Assembly: GCF_039541575.1 (NCBI RefSeq)
Contig: NZ_BAABGM010000022.1
Location: forward strand, 1 to 64,000
Length of the DNA: 64,000 bases
From: Fodinibacter luteus
GTDB taxonomy: Bacteria; Actinomycetota; Actinomycetes; Actinomycetales; Dermatophilaceae
Direction of reading: 5' to 3'
The notes under the pieces were generated by a model, which saw only the letters and a list, made by a program, of their open reading frames with translations, did not search any database and was not told the origin of the DNA. The translations under genes were made by a program, and so were the position numbers. This document shows, in pieces, positions 33,619 to 41,350 of this stretch. Each line of letters opens with the position of its first letter. Within the stretch, counting starts at the first letter, position 1.

Positions 33619-33990
33619 TCATTGCCGCGGGGTGTCCTCGACGTAGGACTCGTAGATGTCCAGGAGGGTCTTGCGCTGCCGCTCGGTGAGGGCCGGGTCG
33701 GCGGCGATGGCCCCTCGGACGTCCGGGGGATCGGAGAGCGGGGCGACCTCGGCGTCGAGGATGCCCGCTTTGACGTAGAGGCTCTCGGCGGAGACCTCGA
33801 GCCCCTTCGCGAGCTGCTGGAGGATCTCGGCGCTGGGGCGCTTGAGTCCACGCTCGATCTGGGACAGGTAGGGGTTGGAGACCCCTGCGAGCTCGGACAG
33901 CTGACGGAGGGAGAGCTTGGCGGCCGTGCGCTGCTCGCGCAGGTACTCGCCGAGGCTGCTGCCCAGGTCGTTCAGCGGATTCTTGCTCAC
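33619..33990 (-). CDS. XRE-family transcriptional regulator upstream of hbhA-like gene
   Basis: 123 aa from the GTG at 33990. The helix-turn-helix spans about 10-66 (LGEYLREQRTAAKLSLRQLSELAGVSNPYLSQIERG). The C-terminal helix TERQRKTLLDIYESYVEDTP is typical of the Rv0474 group. Its promoter region carries a perfect 13-bp inverted repeat between putative -35 TTGCAT and -10 CATACT boxes, suggesting autorepression. CATACT ends 6 nt before the GTG. Probably co-transcribed with the hbhA-like gene 41 bp downstream. Confidence 0.9.
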   Translation of the reverse strand: MSKNPLNDLGSSLGEYLREQRTAAKLSLRQLSELAGVSNPYLSQIERGLKRPSAEILQQLAKGLEVSAESLYVKAGILDAEVAPLSDPPDVRGAIAADPALTERQRKTLLDIYESYVEDTPRQ

Positions 33991-34001
33991 GCCTCCAGTA
34001 T

Positions 34002-34038
34002 GCTTGCTCTAGTTAGCAAAATGCAAACTAGAGCAAGC
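34002..34038 (-). promoter_or_regulatory. Promoter and operator of the XRE-hbhA unit
   Basis: GCTTGCTCTAGTT (34002-34014) and AACTAGAGCAAGC (34026-34038) are perfect 13-bp arms around an 11-nt spacer. Read on the minus strand, TTGCAT and CATACT, 18 bp apart, could be the -35 and -10 boxes. The palindrome overlaps the -35 box, the spacer and the first base of the -10 box, as expected for a repressor site. The XRE protein is the obvious ligand. Confidence 0.7.
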
Positions 34039-34344
34039 GTGAAGCCCCTCACAGGCGGGCGCGAGGCACGTGCGAAGCCCTCGGGAGAGCCTACGCCAGC
34101 CGCGGCGAGGCGCAGAATCGGGCGGGCATCGGCCCCGATCCGCTGGAGGGCGGCGGCCCCCCGTCGAGCCGGTTCCACCCCGCGCATCTCCCACAAGCCC
34201 ACCGAGCGCCGCCACCCGCGAGGCTCACCGTGCGCCCGCCCGGACCGCGGGCGCGGCCGCCGGTATCGGAGGCTGGTCAGCCCGTATCGGATGCATACCC
34301 TCCCGAAGCAAGTCTCGAGGTGCTCGCCCCTCGCACCGCACCCC
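34039..34344. other. Gene-free stretch between XRE operator and DUF4395 gene
   Basis: About 305 bases without a frame or RNA I can support. It contains two TATCGGA(GG/TG)C direct repeats near 34263 and 34287 but no clear hairpin. Confidence 0.35.
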
Positions 34345-34848
34345 TCAGGCGGCCGCGGTCTCGCGACGACGCAGGGAGATGTCGTTGCACGCGGCGCAGG
34401 TCTCCTCGGGAACCAGTCCGACCCGCATGAGGAGACCGAAGACGTAGCAGCCGGCGCAGAAGCCGACGACCGCCTCGAGGCTCGCGAAGATCAGGAGCAC
34501 CGCGAGCAGCGCGGTCGTCACGACGGGAAGCCCGGCGGCGAGGAAGACGGTGGCCGTGAGGGTGAGGGCGAGGCCGACGGCCTGGGCGAAACGCTTCGGC
34601 GGGCCGGGAACGCGCTTCGGCGTGCCGAGGCGCGGTGCCACGACGTCGGCTGCGATCCAGCCGATGACGCTGCGCCGGGGGCCGAAGGCAACGCGCAGGG
34701 CGAACCCTACGGCCAGGAGCGCGGCGAGCCACAGCCAGCCCGTGACCAGGGCGAGGGCCGAGACCAGCGCGACGCCCCCGGCCACGGTCCGGGCCGCCTT
34801 CTCGTTGACGACGGCCGGGAACTCAAAAGAGATGCGCACGCTTGCCAT
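34345..34848 (-). CDS. DUF4395 membrane protein
   Basis: 167 aa. DUF4395 pattern: short FEFPAVVNEKAARTVAGGV head, four hydrophobic segments, and the FCAGCYVFGLLMRVGLVP signature with a CAGC pair, then CAAC near the end. Such proteins often accompany thioredoxin- or rhodanese-like genes; none is adjacent here. TAATCT lies 6 nt before the ATG on the minus strand, so the mRNA is probably leaderless. Confidence 0.88.
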   Translation of the reverse strand: MASVRISFEFPAVVNEKAARTVAGGVALVSALALVTGWLWLAALLAVGFALRVAFGPRRSVIGWIAADVVAPRLGTPKRVPGPPKRFAQAVGLALTLTATVFLAAGLPVVTTALLAVLLIFASLEAVVGFCAGCYVFGLLMRVGLVPEETCAACNDISLRRRETAAA

Positions 34849-34950
34849 AACCCAAGATTATGCAGTTCGCATTCCCGGACCGACAGGTCCGTCCCGTTCT
34901 GCGGACCGCCCCCACCCTTGACCCGCGCCGGCGTCGACCGTCACCCGGTC

Positions 34951-35070
34951 GGCCCACGATCCCTCCGTCAGCGCGCCGCACGCTCCCGGCGGCCCACGAT
35001 CCCTCCGTCAGCGCGCCGCACGCTCCCGGCGGCCCACGATCCCTCCGTCAGCGCGCCGCACGCTCCCGGC
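34951..35070. repeat. Three perfect 40-bp tandem repeats at the end of the BKACE gene
   Basis: The unit begins GGCCCACGATCCCTCCGTCA and ends GCGCGCCGCACGCTCCCGGC. Copies at 34951-34990, 34991-35030 and 35031-35070 are identical. The third copy contains the stop codon and last codons of the keto-acid cleavage enzyme gene; the other two lie downstream of it. Confidence 0.97.
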
Positions 35071-35914
35071 GGTCCTTGACCCCGAGCAGCTCACGTGCCT
35101 GCTCGGTCGTGAGCGGCGGGCGCTGCATGAGCGTGGCCAGCTCGACCGCCCGCGCGACGAGCTCGTCGTTGTGCTCGACGACCCGGCCGCGCGCGAACAT
35201 GACGTTGTCCTCCATGCCGACCCGCAGGTGGCCGCCGGCCGAGAGCGCCGCCGCCATGATCGGGAGGTGGCCGCGCCCGATGCCGGTCGCCGACCAGGAC
35301 GTCACCTCGGGGGGCAGCATCGCGACGCCCGCCATGAGGGCGGCGGTCGTGGCCGGCATCCCCCCCGGGACCCCGGTGACGAAGTCGACGTGCACCCGGG
35401 CGCCGAACGGCAGCCCGTGCGTGTCGAGGAGGCGGCGCAACGCATGGACGTGCCCGAGGTCGAACAGCTCGAACTCCGGCACGACCTCGCGCTCCTGGGC
35501 CTGGACGTAGAGGTCGCTCATGAACCCCCATGGGTTGAGGAACACGTCGTCGCCGAAGTTCGTCGTACCGCACGTGAGGGAGCACGAGTCGGGCTCGGCG
35601 TCGAGGACGGTGAGGCGGGACTCGAGCGGGTCGTGCACCGACCCGCCGGTCGACAGCTGCACGACGAGGTCGGTCTCGGAGCGCAGCGCGTCGACGGAGG
35701 CGCGCAGGAGGCCGGGGTCGAGCGTCGGCGCGTGCGCGGCGTCGCGGATGTGCAGGTGGATGAGCGCGGCCCCCGCGGCCTCGCACCGCCGCCCCGTCTC
35801 TACGAGCTCGTCGAGCGTCGTGGGCAGCTGGGGCAGGTCGACCTTCGCGTGCTCGGCGCCGGTCGGGGCGACGGTGACGAGGGTGCCGGTCGGGGACGGG
35901 GCGGGGGTGGCCAT
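35048..35914 (-). CDS. BKACE-family beta-keto acid cleavage enzyme
   Basis: 288 aa TIM barrel. ALIHLHIRD near residue 53 gives metal-binding His residues, VQLSTGG binds substrate, and late GMEDNVMF carries the conserved Glu/Asp. Founding members cleave 3-keto-5-aminohexanoate using acetyl-CoA; the family is broad, so the substrate here is open. No lysine-fermentation genes are nearby. The last ten residues are encoded within the third 40-bp repeat. Confidence 0.88.
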   Translation of the reverse strand: MATPAPSPTGTLVTVAPTGAEHAKVDLPQLPTTLDELVETGRRCEAAGAALIHLHIRDAAHAPTLDPGLLRASVDALRSETDLVVQLSTGGSVHDPLESRLTVLDAEPDSCSLTCGTTNFGDDVFLNPWGFMSDLYVQAQEREVVPEFELFDLGHVHALRRLLDTHGLPFGARVHVDFVTGVPGGMPATTAALMAGVAMLPPEVTSWSATGIGRGHLPIMAAALSAGGHLRVGMEDNVMFARGRVVEHNDELVARAVELATLMQRPPLTTEQARELLGVKDRRERAAR

Positions 35915-35955
35915 GCCCCCATCATGGCAGCCGCGAACCGGAGGATCTGCGGCCG

Positions 35956-36981
35956 TCAGCCGGTGACGACGACCGTCTGCGCCGCCGAGGTCTCGCCGAC
36001 GAGAAGATCCACGTCCTCGGGCACCGACCGCTTGACGACCGCGAGGGCCACGGGGCCGTCCTCGTGGTGCCGGGCGACCGTCGTCAGCCGCCCCACCTCG
36101 CGCCCGCCGAACAGCACCGGCGACCCGGCCTGGGGCAGCACGTGCCCGGATCCGTCGAGGTGGAGGAAGACGAGGCGTCGCGGCGGACGACCGAGGTTGT
36201 GCACGCGGGCGATGGTCTCCTGGCCCCGGTAGCAGCCCTTGTGGAGGTGGACTGCGGTGCGCAGCCAGTCGACCTCGTGCGCGATCGTCCGGTGGTCGGT
36301 CTCGAACCCGAGTCGCGGCCGCCACGCGACCACCCGCAGGGCCTCGGCCGCCCACGTCCCCGCGAGCGGCCGGTCCCCGACGGCGGCCTCGAGGCCGGGC
36401 CGAGGCACGATGAGCTCGCGCCAGGCCCGACCCAGCCCGGGGTGGCCCTCGACCGGCCCGTACACGGCCGTGTCGCCGACCGGTCCCGGCCACGCGTCGA
36501 CCCAGGCCAGCGGCTCCCCCGAGGCCGACTCCGCCCCCACCGGCTCGCCGAGCACCGCCCAGTCGCTGCTCACGTCCGCGACCTCGACGCGCAGCATGAA
36601 GCGCATCGACTCCAGCCAGGACGCGAGCCCGGATGCCGTGCCCGGCTCGATCGTGACCCACGTCGTCTCGCCGTCGTCGACGAGGTGGAGGGCGTGCTCG
36701 ATGTGCCCCTTGGGCGACAGCACGAGCGACTCGCGCGAGGTGCGCGGCGCCAGCCCCGTGAGGTGCTGGGTCGTCAGCGAGTGCAGCCACGACAACCGGT
36801 CGGGCCCGGTCACCGTGACGACCCCTCGGTGCGACAGGTCGACGGCCGCCATCCCCTCGGCGAGGAGCCGCTGCTCGCGCACCGGGTCGCCGTAGTGCGA
36901 CGCGACGCCGGCGTCGGTGCCCTCCCCCTCGACGGCGCCGGGCCGCGCCAGGAGCGGCGAGCTGGTCGTGGACGTGCTCAT
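35956..36981 (-). CDS. YgfZ/GcvT folate-binding protein
   Basis: 341 aa from the ATG at 36981, preceded by GGAGGAA. The KGCYRGQE signature lies at 248-255, with tetrahydrofolate-binding GcvT-like domains before it (VDLSHRGVVTVTGPDRLSWLHSL). YgfZ-type proteins help assemble or repair Fe-S clusters and need folate. A farther ATG at 37002 overlaps the fur stop as ATGA, so coupling is possible, but the inner start has the better ribosome site. Confidence 0.93.
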   Translation of the reverse strand: MSTSTTSSPLLARPGAVEGEGTDAGVASHYGDPVREQRLLAEGMAAVDLSHRGVVTVTGPDRLSWLHSLTTQHLTGLAPRTSRESLVLSPKGHIEHALHLVDDGETTWVTIEPGTASGLASWLESMRFMLRVEVADVSSDWAVLGEPVGAESASGEPLAWVDAWPGPVGDTAVYGPVEGHPGLGRAWRELIVPRPGLEAAVGDRPLAGTWAAEALRVVAWRPRLGFETDHRTIAHEVDWLRTAVHLHKGCYRGQETIARVHNLGRPPRRLVFLHLDGSGHVLPQAGSPVLFGGREVGRLTTVARHHEDGPVALAVVKRSVPEDVDLLVGETSAAQTVVVTG

Positions 36982-36998
36982 CGGGGTTCCTCCGGCGG

Positions 36999-37421
36999 TC
37001 ATGGGGTGGCCTCGCGGCAGGTGCGGCACAGGCCGTGCACCGCGGCGTGGGAGACGTCCGAGGCGAATCCGAGGGTCTCGTCGAGGCGGGCGACGAGCTC
37101 GTCCGCCACGTCGAGGGGCGCCTCGCCGACCCAGCCGCACGCGCGGCAGACGACGTGCAGGTGCGTCGCGTGCTCGGCGAGGTGGTAGCTCGGCGCCCGG
37201 TGGTCGACGTGGGTGTGGCCGACGAGGCCGAGCTCCTGGAGCGCGTCGAGCGCCCGGTAGACGGTCGAGGCCGGCACCGCCCCGCCCCCGTCCGCCGCGA
37301 CGGCATCCACGATCTCGTCCGGGGTCGCGTGGCCGAGCCGCCCGACGGCGGCCAGCACCCGCTCGCGCTGCGACGTGAGGCGCTTGCCCCGTGCCCTCAG
37401 CCGCTCGCCCAGATCGCTCAC
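36999..37421 (-). CDS. Fur-family metal-dependent regulator
   Basis: 140 aa from the GTG at 37421. Winged helix 10-70 (RLTSQRERVLAAVGRLGHATPDEI, ASTVYRALDALQELGLV), then the dimer/metal domain with HATHLHVVCRAC (Cys92, Cys95) and CRTC (Cys132, Cys135), the structural zinc site. Which metal or oxidant it senses cannot be read. TACATT lies 6 nt before the GTG (leaderless). Leads an operon with ygfZ, consistent with iron or Fe-S control. Confidence 0.92.
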   Translation of the reverse strand: MSDLGERLRARGKRLTSQRERVLAAVGRLGHATPDEIVDAVAADGGGAVPASTVYRALDALQELGLVGHTHVDHRAPSYHLAEHATHLHVVCRACGWVGEAPLDVADELVARLDETLGFASDVSHAAVHGLCRTCREATP

Positions 37422-37478
37422 CCCACCAATGTAGGCCGGTCCCAGCGGGCGTCCAGACGCCGCACCTACACTGACCGG

Positions 37479-38513
37479 GTGAGTGAGCAGGGAGTGCAGT
37501 CGCTGATCGAGGGTGCCCCGGACGCCGGGGAGAACCCCACCGAGGAGCGGCGACGCAACCGCCGGGGCACGCGCCGCGTGCTCATCGTGCTCGCGACCGT
37601 CGTGGCGCTCGTCCTCGGCGGGATCGTGGCCTTCGTCGGCTACCTCGGCTACCGGGTCAACGACAACATCACCCAGGAGGACTTCCTCCCCGAGAACCGC
37701 CCGCCGGTGACCGCCCCCGACGGCACCGACGTCCCCGAGACCGGCATCGGCACCAACTTCCTCGTCCTCGGCGCCGACACCCGGCCCGGCGACGCCGGCC
37801 GCTCGGACGTCATCGTGCTCGTCCACGTGCCCGAGGACGCCTCGACGGTCCAGATGATCCACTTCCCGCGCGACCTGTGGGTCGACATCCCGGGCCGCGG
37901 CAAGGACAAGATCAACGCGGCGTACGCCTACGGTCGCGAGCCCCTCCTCGTCGCGACGATGGAGCAGCTGCTCGGCATCCGCATCCACCACGTCGCCCGC
38001 ACCGACTTCGAGGGGTTCCAGAGGATGACGGATGCCGTGGGAGGCGTCCGCGTGTATGCCGAGGAGGGCGGGAGCGACGGCATCGTCGAGGGCTGGAACG
38101 ACCTCGACGGGGAGCAGGCACTCGCCTTCGTCCGCGAGCGCTACACGCTGAGCGAGGGCGACATCTCCCGTGGCCGGCGCCAGCTCGCCTTCATCAAGGC
38201 GCTCTTCCTCAAGGCGACGAGCCCGGAGAACATCACGAACCCCCTCGCCGTGGCGAGGTTCGCGGATGCCGCGACGGAGAACCTCGTCGTCGACCAGGGC
38301 CTGTCGATCCGGGCGATGACCGACTACGCCGTGTCGCTGCGCGACATCCGCGGCGGGGACGTCGTCTTCGCGACCGCCCCGTTCTCGGGCTTCGGCACCT
38401 CGCCGGGCGGCGCGTCGATCGACGTCGTCGACGAGGAGAAGATGGCCGAGCTCGGCGAGGCGCTGCGCACCGACACGATGGACGAGTACCTCGACGTGTT
38501 CGTCACCCCCTGA
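37479..38513 (+). CDS. LytR-CpsA-Psr family protein
   Basis: 344 aa from the GTG at 37479, with TACACT 6 nt upstream (leaderless). Basic cytoplasmic tail, membrane segment 33-56, then an extracytoplasmic LCP domain: NFLVLGADTRPGDAGRSDVIVLVHV, FPRDLWVDIPGRGKDKINAAYAYG and the later RERYTLSEGDISRGRRQ. LCP enzymes attach polymers such as teichoic-acid-like glycans or arabinogalactan to peptidoglycan from polyprenyl carriers. Divergent from fur, 57 bp apart. Confidence 0.94.
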   Translation: MSEQGVQSLIEGAPDAGENPTEERRRNRRGTRRVLIVLATVVALVLGGIVAFVGYLGYRVNDNITQEDFLPENRPPVTAPDGTDVPETGIGTNFLVLGADTRPGDAGRSDVIVLVHVPEDASTVQMIHFPRDLWVDIPGRGKDKINAAYAYGREPLLVATMEQLLGIRIHHVARTDFEGFQRMTDAVGGVRVYAEEGGSDGIVEGWNDLDGEQALAFVRERYTLSEGDISRGRRQLAFIKALFLKATSPENITNPLAVARFADAATENLVVDQGLSIRAMTDYAVSLRDIRGGDVVFATAPFSGFGTSPGGASIDVVDEEKMAELGEALRTDTMDEYLDVFVTP

Positions 38514-38539
38514 GGCGTGGGCGTCACCCCCCTGGGCCG

Positions 38540-39049
38540 TCACTCGACGCGCTTGAGCTCCGCCGAGACGTGGGACTGGAGGGGCTGCCCGACGGCGGCC
38601 ATGTCCATGACCCACATGAGGTTGCTGTTGACGTAGCCGTACATGCGGTGGCCGGCGGTGTACTCCTTGGCGAACGGGCTGCGCATGACCCCGTCGGTGC
38701 GCAGCTCGACCTTCGCGGTGTCGGCCACCCCGGCGTACATCTCGACGAAGCCGGTGGGGTGGGTGAGCAGCAGCTCGACGTTGCTGCCGTCGTCGTGCAC
38801 GGGCACCGGCCGCCAGAAGCCGACCTCGGTCGCGAGCGGCCGCACCTGGCGACCGTCCTCGTCGAGCAGCCAGGTGCGCGACCGCCACTCGAGGAACGGG
38901 CGCCCGTCGTGGCTGCACACGACCTCCTGGCCGAAGCGCTGGGACTCCATCGTCGGGTAGCCGACGAGCCCCGCTCCGGCCCAGCGGCCGACGAGCCAGG
39001 CGAGGGGCGCGAGGTCGGCGTGGAGGGTGGCGTCGAGGTGGAAGACCAT
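38540..39049 (-). CDS. Nitrobindin-like (FABP-family) beta-barrel protein
   Basis: 169 aa. GRWAGAG near residue 21 is the nitrobindin GxWxGxG motif. A late SHVSAEL carries a His positioned like the heme ligand. Related to Rv0813c/Rv2717c, which bind heme and are proposed to handle nitric oxide or peroxynitrite. Start ATG at 39049 with TAGACT 7 nt upstream. Convergent with the LCP gene; divergent from the DsrE gene by only 12 bp. Confidence 0.85.
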   Translation of the reverse strand: MVFHLDATLHADLAPLAWLVGRWAGAGLVGYPTMESQRFGQEVVCSHDGRPFLEWRSRTWLLDEDGRQVRPLATEVGFWRPVPVHDDGSNVELLLTHPTGFVEMYAGVADTAKVELRTDGVMRSPFAKEYTAGHRMYGYVNSNLMWVMDMAAVGQPLQSHVSAELKRVE

Positions 39050-39062
39050 ACGCTGCAGTCTA
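39049..39062. promoter_or_regulatory. Symmetric divergent leaderless promoter pair
   Basis: CATACGCTGCAGTCTATG (39047-39064) holds the ATG of each divergent gene at either end. TACGCT (39049-39054) is 7 nt before the plus-strand ATG at 39062. On the other strand TAGACT (39062-39057) is 7 nt before the minus-strand ATG at 39049. The T that opens each -10 box pairs with the A of the other gene's ATG, and the whole is centred on CTGCAG. Confidence 0.75.
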
Positions 39063-39433
39063 TGGACTCCCCCGCGACCACCCTCGTCGTCAAGGTGACC
39101 TGCGGGGTCGAGGCGCTCGAGCGGCTCAACCAGGGGTTCACCGTCGCGGCGACGGCCCTCGCCTCGGGCCTCGACGTCAGCCTGTGGCTCACCGGCGACG
39201 CGACCCTCCTCGTGCTGCCCGGTCGCGCCGAGGCCGTCGCGCTGCCCCACGCGGCTCCGCTCGCCGAGCTGCGCGACGCCCTCCTCGAGGGGGCCCGGGT
39301 CACGGTGTGCGGCCAGTGCGCGCAGCGACGGGGCCTCACCGTCGACGACCTGCTCCCGGGGGTCACGGTGCGGGGCGCGGCCGCGTTCGTCGAGGAGGTC
39401 GTCGCACCCGGCACGCGGGCGCTCGTCTACTGA
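39062..39433 (+). CDS. DsrE-fold small protein
   Basis: 123 aa. The pattern VVKVTCGVEALERLNQGFTVAATALASGLDVSLWLTGDA with a later CGQCAQRRGL (Cys83, Cys86) is that of DsrE/DsrF-like sulfur-relay proteins. The CxxC could carry persulfide or bind a metal. Encoded close to a ThiS/MoaD-like protein, which also works in sulfur transfer. No signal peptide; start is leaderless. Confidence 0.8.
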   Translation: MDSPATTLVVKVTCGVEALERLNQGFTVAATALASGLDVSLWLTGDATLLVLPGRAEAVALPHAAPLAELRDALLEGARVTVCGQCAQRRGLTVDDLLPGVTVRGAAAFVEEVVAPGTRALVY

Positions 39434-39470
39434 CTGAGCCCCTCCGGGTACCGACTGAGCCCCTCCGGGC

Positions 39471-40349
39471 TCAGCCGACGACGGCGAGCGCCAGGCCGTA
39501 GGCGGCGACGCCCGGCACGAGCAGGGACGCCGCGGCGCTCGAGAGCTGTCCGCGCACGGCCGTGATGGCCGGCAGCACGCTGAGCACCCGGCGCACGGCG
39601 TGGGCGACGGCGGCGCAGACGAACCCGATGAGGGCGGCCGGCGCGGCATCCGGGGCACCGAGCACCGCGGCCGCGACGACGGCGCCCGCCCCGCCGAGGA
39701 GCATCGCGAGGGGCATCATCCACGGCCTCGCCTTCTCGGCGGCCGCCGCGAGGTCGGCCGGCGCCGACGCGGCGATGGCGACGAAGCCGACGACGGCCAC
39801 CTCGGTGGCGCGGGGCGTGCGTGACAGGGGCAGCCACGTCGTGCCGATCGTGACGACGGCGAGGCCGAGCGAGGTGATGCCGATCGAGTCCGTGAGCCGG
39901 GGGCGCCCGTCGCGACGCACGATCTGGTGGCCGAACATGACGGCGAGGCCGACGACGACCGCGAGCGGCACCAGCCGCAGGTACGGCTCGTCCGAGGTGA
40001 CGGCCCCGGCCGCGGGGGCGAGCACCCCCGTGACGCCGATCGCGAGCGAGGACCCGAACCGGCTCGACGACCCGTGGAGCGTCGGCCAGCCCCACGCGAG
40101 GACGATGCCGGCCCACGCGAGCCCCGCGGCGAGCAGCACCGGGTCGGCGAGCACGGCGAGCACGAGGAGGGCGGCGAGCACGATCGTCGCGACGACGGCG
40201 ACCGGGCGGCGCACCGTCGCCAGGGCCGGCAGGACCGGCTCGCGGAGCACGGCCTCACGGCGGGCCCGGCGGGCGGCGCGCGTCTCGTGGACCTCGACCG
40301 GACCCGAGTCCGGGGTCACGTCGCTCGGCTGGTCGTCCACGCGCGGCAT
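39471..40349 (-). CDS. Polytopic membrane protein, unknown function
   Basis: 292 aa from the ATG at 40349. A basic cytoplasmic head of about 45 residues, then eight or nine hydrophobic segments with Ala/Val-rich sequence. It starts seven bases past the ThiS/MoaD-like stop codon, so both lie on one transcript. The position matches that of small membrane proteins near glnR in other actinobacteria. No transporter signature seen. Confidence 0.8.
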   Translation of the reverse strand: MPRVDDQPSDVTPDSGPVEVHETRAARRARREAVLREPVLPALATVRRPVAVVATIVLAALLVLAVLADPVLLAAGLAWAGIVLAWGWPTLHGSSSRFGSSLAIGVTGVLAPAAGAVTSDEPYLRLVPLAVVVGLAVMFGHQIVRRDGRPRLTDSIGITSLGLAVVTIGTTWLPLSRTPRATEVAVVGFVAIAASAPADLAAAAEKARPWMMPLAMLLGGAGAVVAAAVLGAPDAAPAALIGFVCAAVAHAVRRVLSVLPAITAVRGQLSSAAASLLVPGVAAYGLALAVVG

Positions 40350-40356
40350 CCTCCCA

Positions 40357-40629
40357 TCATCCCCCGGCGAAGGGGGGCAGGACCTCGACGACGGCCCCGG
40401 CCGGGACCGGGTCGTCCCCGGTGCTGGCGCGCCCGCCGACGAGGAGCGAGCAGACCGGCAGGACGGCCTCGAGGGCGGGGTGCGCGGCGACGAGCCGCTC
40501 CGCGAGAGCGCTGACCGTGGTGACCTCCGCCACCCGCTCCTCGTCGACACCGGCCGCCGCCCGGGCCCCGGCCCAGTAGCGGACGGTGACCGTCTCGAGC
40601 GCACCGTCGTCCGGACGTGTCGTGTGCAT
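40357..40629 (-). CDS. MoaD/ThiS-family sulfur carrier
   Basis: 90 aa beta-grasp protein ending in the obligatory Gly-Gly (LPPFAGG). VTVRYWAGARAAAGVDEERV and VVEVLPPFAGG are family-typical. The C-terminal glycine would be adenylated and thiocarboxylated, then donate sulfur to molybdopterin or thiamin synthesis; which one is unclear because no moa or thi partner is adjacent. Divergent from glnR. Confidence 0.9.
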   Translation of the reverse strand: MHTTRPDDGALETVTVRYWAGARAAAGVDEERVAEVTTVSALAERLVAAHPALEAVLPVCSLLVGGRASTGDDPVPAGAVVEVLPPFAGG

Positions 40630-40650
40630 GACCGCCTATCCTCGTGGGTG

Positions 40651-41349
40651 ATGGCCCACCTGCTGCTGCTGACGAACACCTTGGCGCCCAGCGCCGAGGT
40701 CGTCCCGGCGCTCGGACTGCTGAGCCACCATGTTCGCATCCTGCCTGCGGAGGCGTCCGCCCTGGTCGACGCCCCCCAGGCCGACGTCGTCATCGTCGAC
40801 GCCCGCCGCGAGCTCGCGATGGCCAAGTCGCTGTGCCGGGTCATCTGCACGACGGGGATCTCCTCGCCCCTGCTCGTCGTCGTCACCGAGGGCGGGCTCG
40901 CCGGGCTGACGAGCGACTGGGGCGTCGACGACGTGATCCTCGACACGGCCGGCCCCGCGGAGGTCGAGGCCCGGCTCCGGCTCGCGCTCGGACGCACGGC
41001 CGAGGCCACCGTCGACGAGGGCGGGCCGATCACGGCGGGGGCGCTCGTCATCGACGAGGCGACGTACTCCGTGCGGCTGCGTGGCCGCCTCCTCGACCTG
41101 ACGTACAAGGAGTTCGAGCTGCTCAAGTACCTCGCGCAGCACCCCGGGCGGGTCTTCACCCGCTCGCAGCTGCTCCAGGAGGTCTGGGGCTACGACTACT
41201 TCGGCGGCACCCGCACCGTCGACGTCCACGTGCGCCGCCTGCGCGCCAAGCTCGGCACCGACTACGAGGTGCTCATCGGCACGGTGCGCAACGTCGGCTA
41301 CCGGTTCGTCCCCGAGGTCGCCGACTCCTTCTCCGAGATCGAGACCTGA
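40651..41349 (+). CDS. glnR: GlnR-type orphan response regulator
   Basis: 232 aa. The atypical receiver (LLLLTNTLAPSAEVVPALGLL, VVIVDARREL with Asp50) lacks the usual N-terminal acidic pair, as in actinobacterial GlnR, which acts without a cognate kinase. The winged-helix domain spans about 130-222 (LTYKEFELLKYLAQHPGRVFTRSQLLQEVWGYDYFGGTRTVDVHVRRLRAKL). Regulates nitrogen assimilation genes. TATCCT lies 8 nt before the ATG. mshD follows one base after its stop, as in M. tuberculosis (Rv0818-Rv0819). Confidence 0.92.
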   Translation: MAHLLLLTNTLAPSAEVVPALGLLSHHVRILPAEASALVDAPQADVVIVDARRELAMAKSLCRVICTTGISSPLLVVVTEGGLAGLTSDWGVDDVILDTAGPAEVEARLRLALGRTAEATVDEGGPITAGALVIDEATYSVRLRGRLLDLTYKEFELLKYLAQHPGRVFTRSQLLQEVWGYDYFGGTRTVDVHVRRLRAKLGTDYEVLIGTVRNVGYRFVPEVADSFSEIET

Positions 41350-41350
41350 C

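Noticed and set aside
34951..35070. CRISPR-like array
   Set aside because: The 40-bp units are directly adjacent with no spacers, and the last one is coding.
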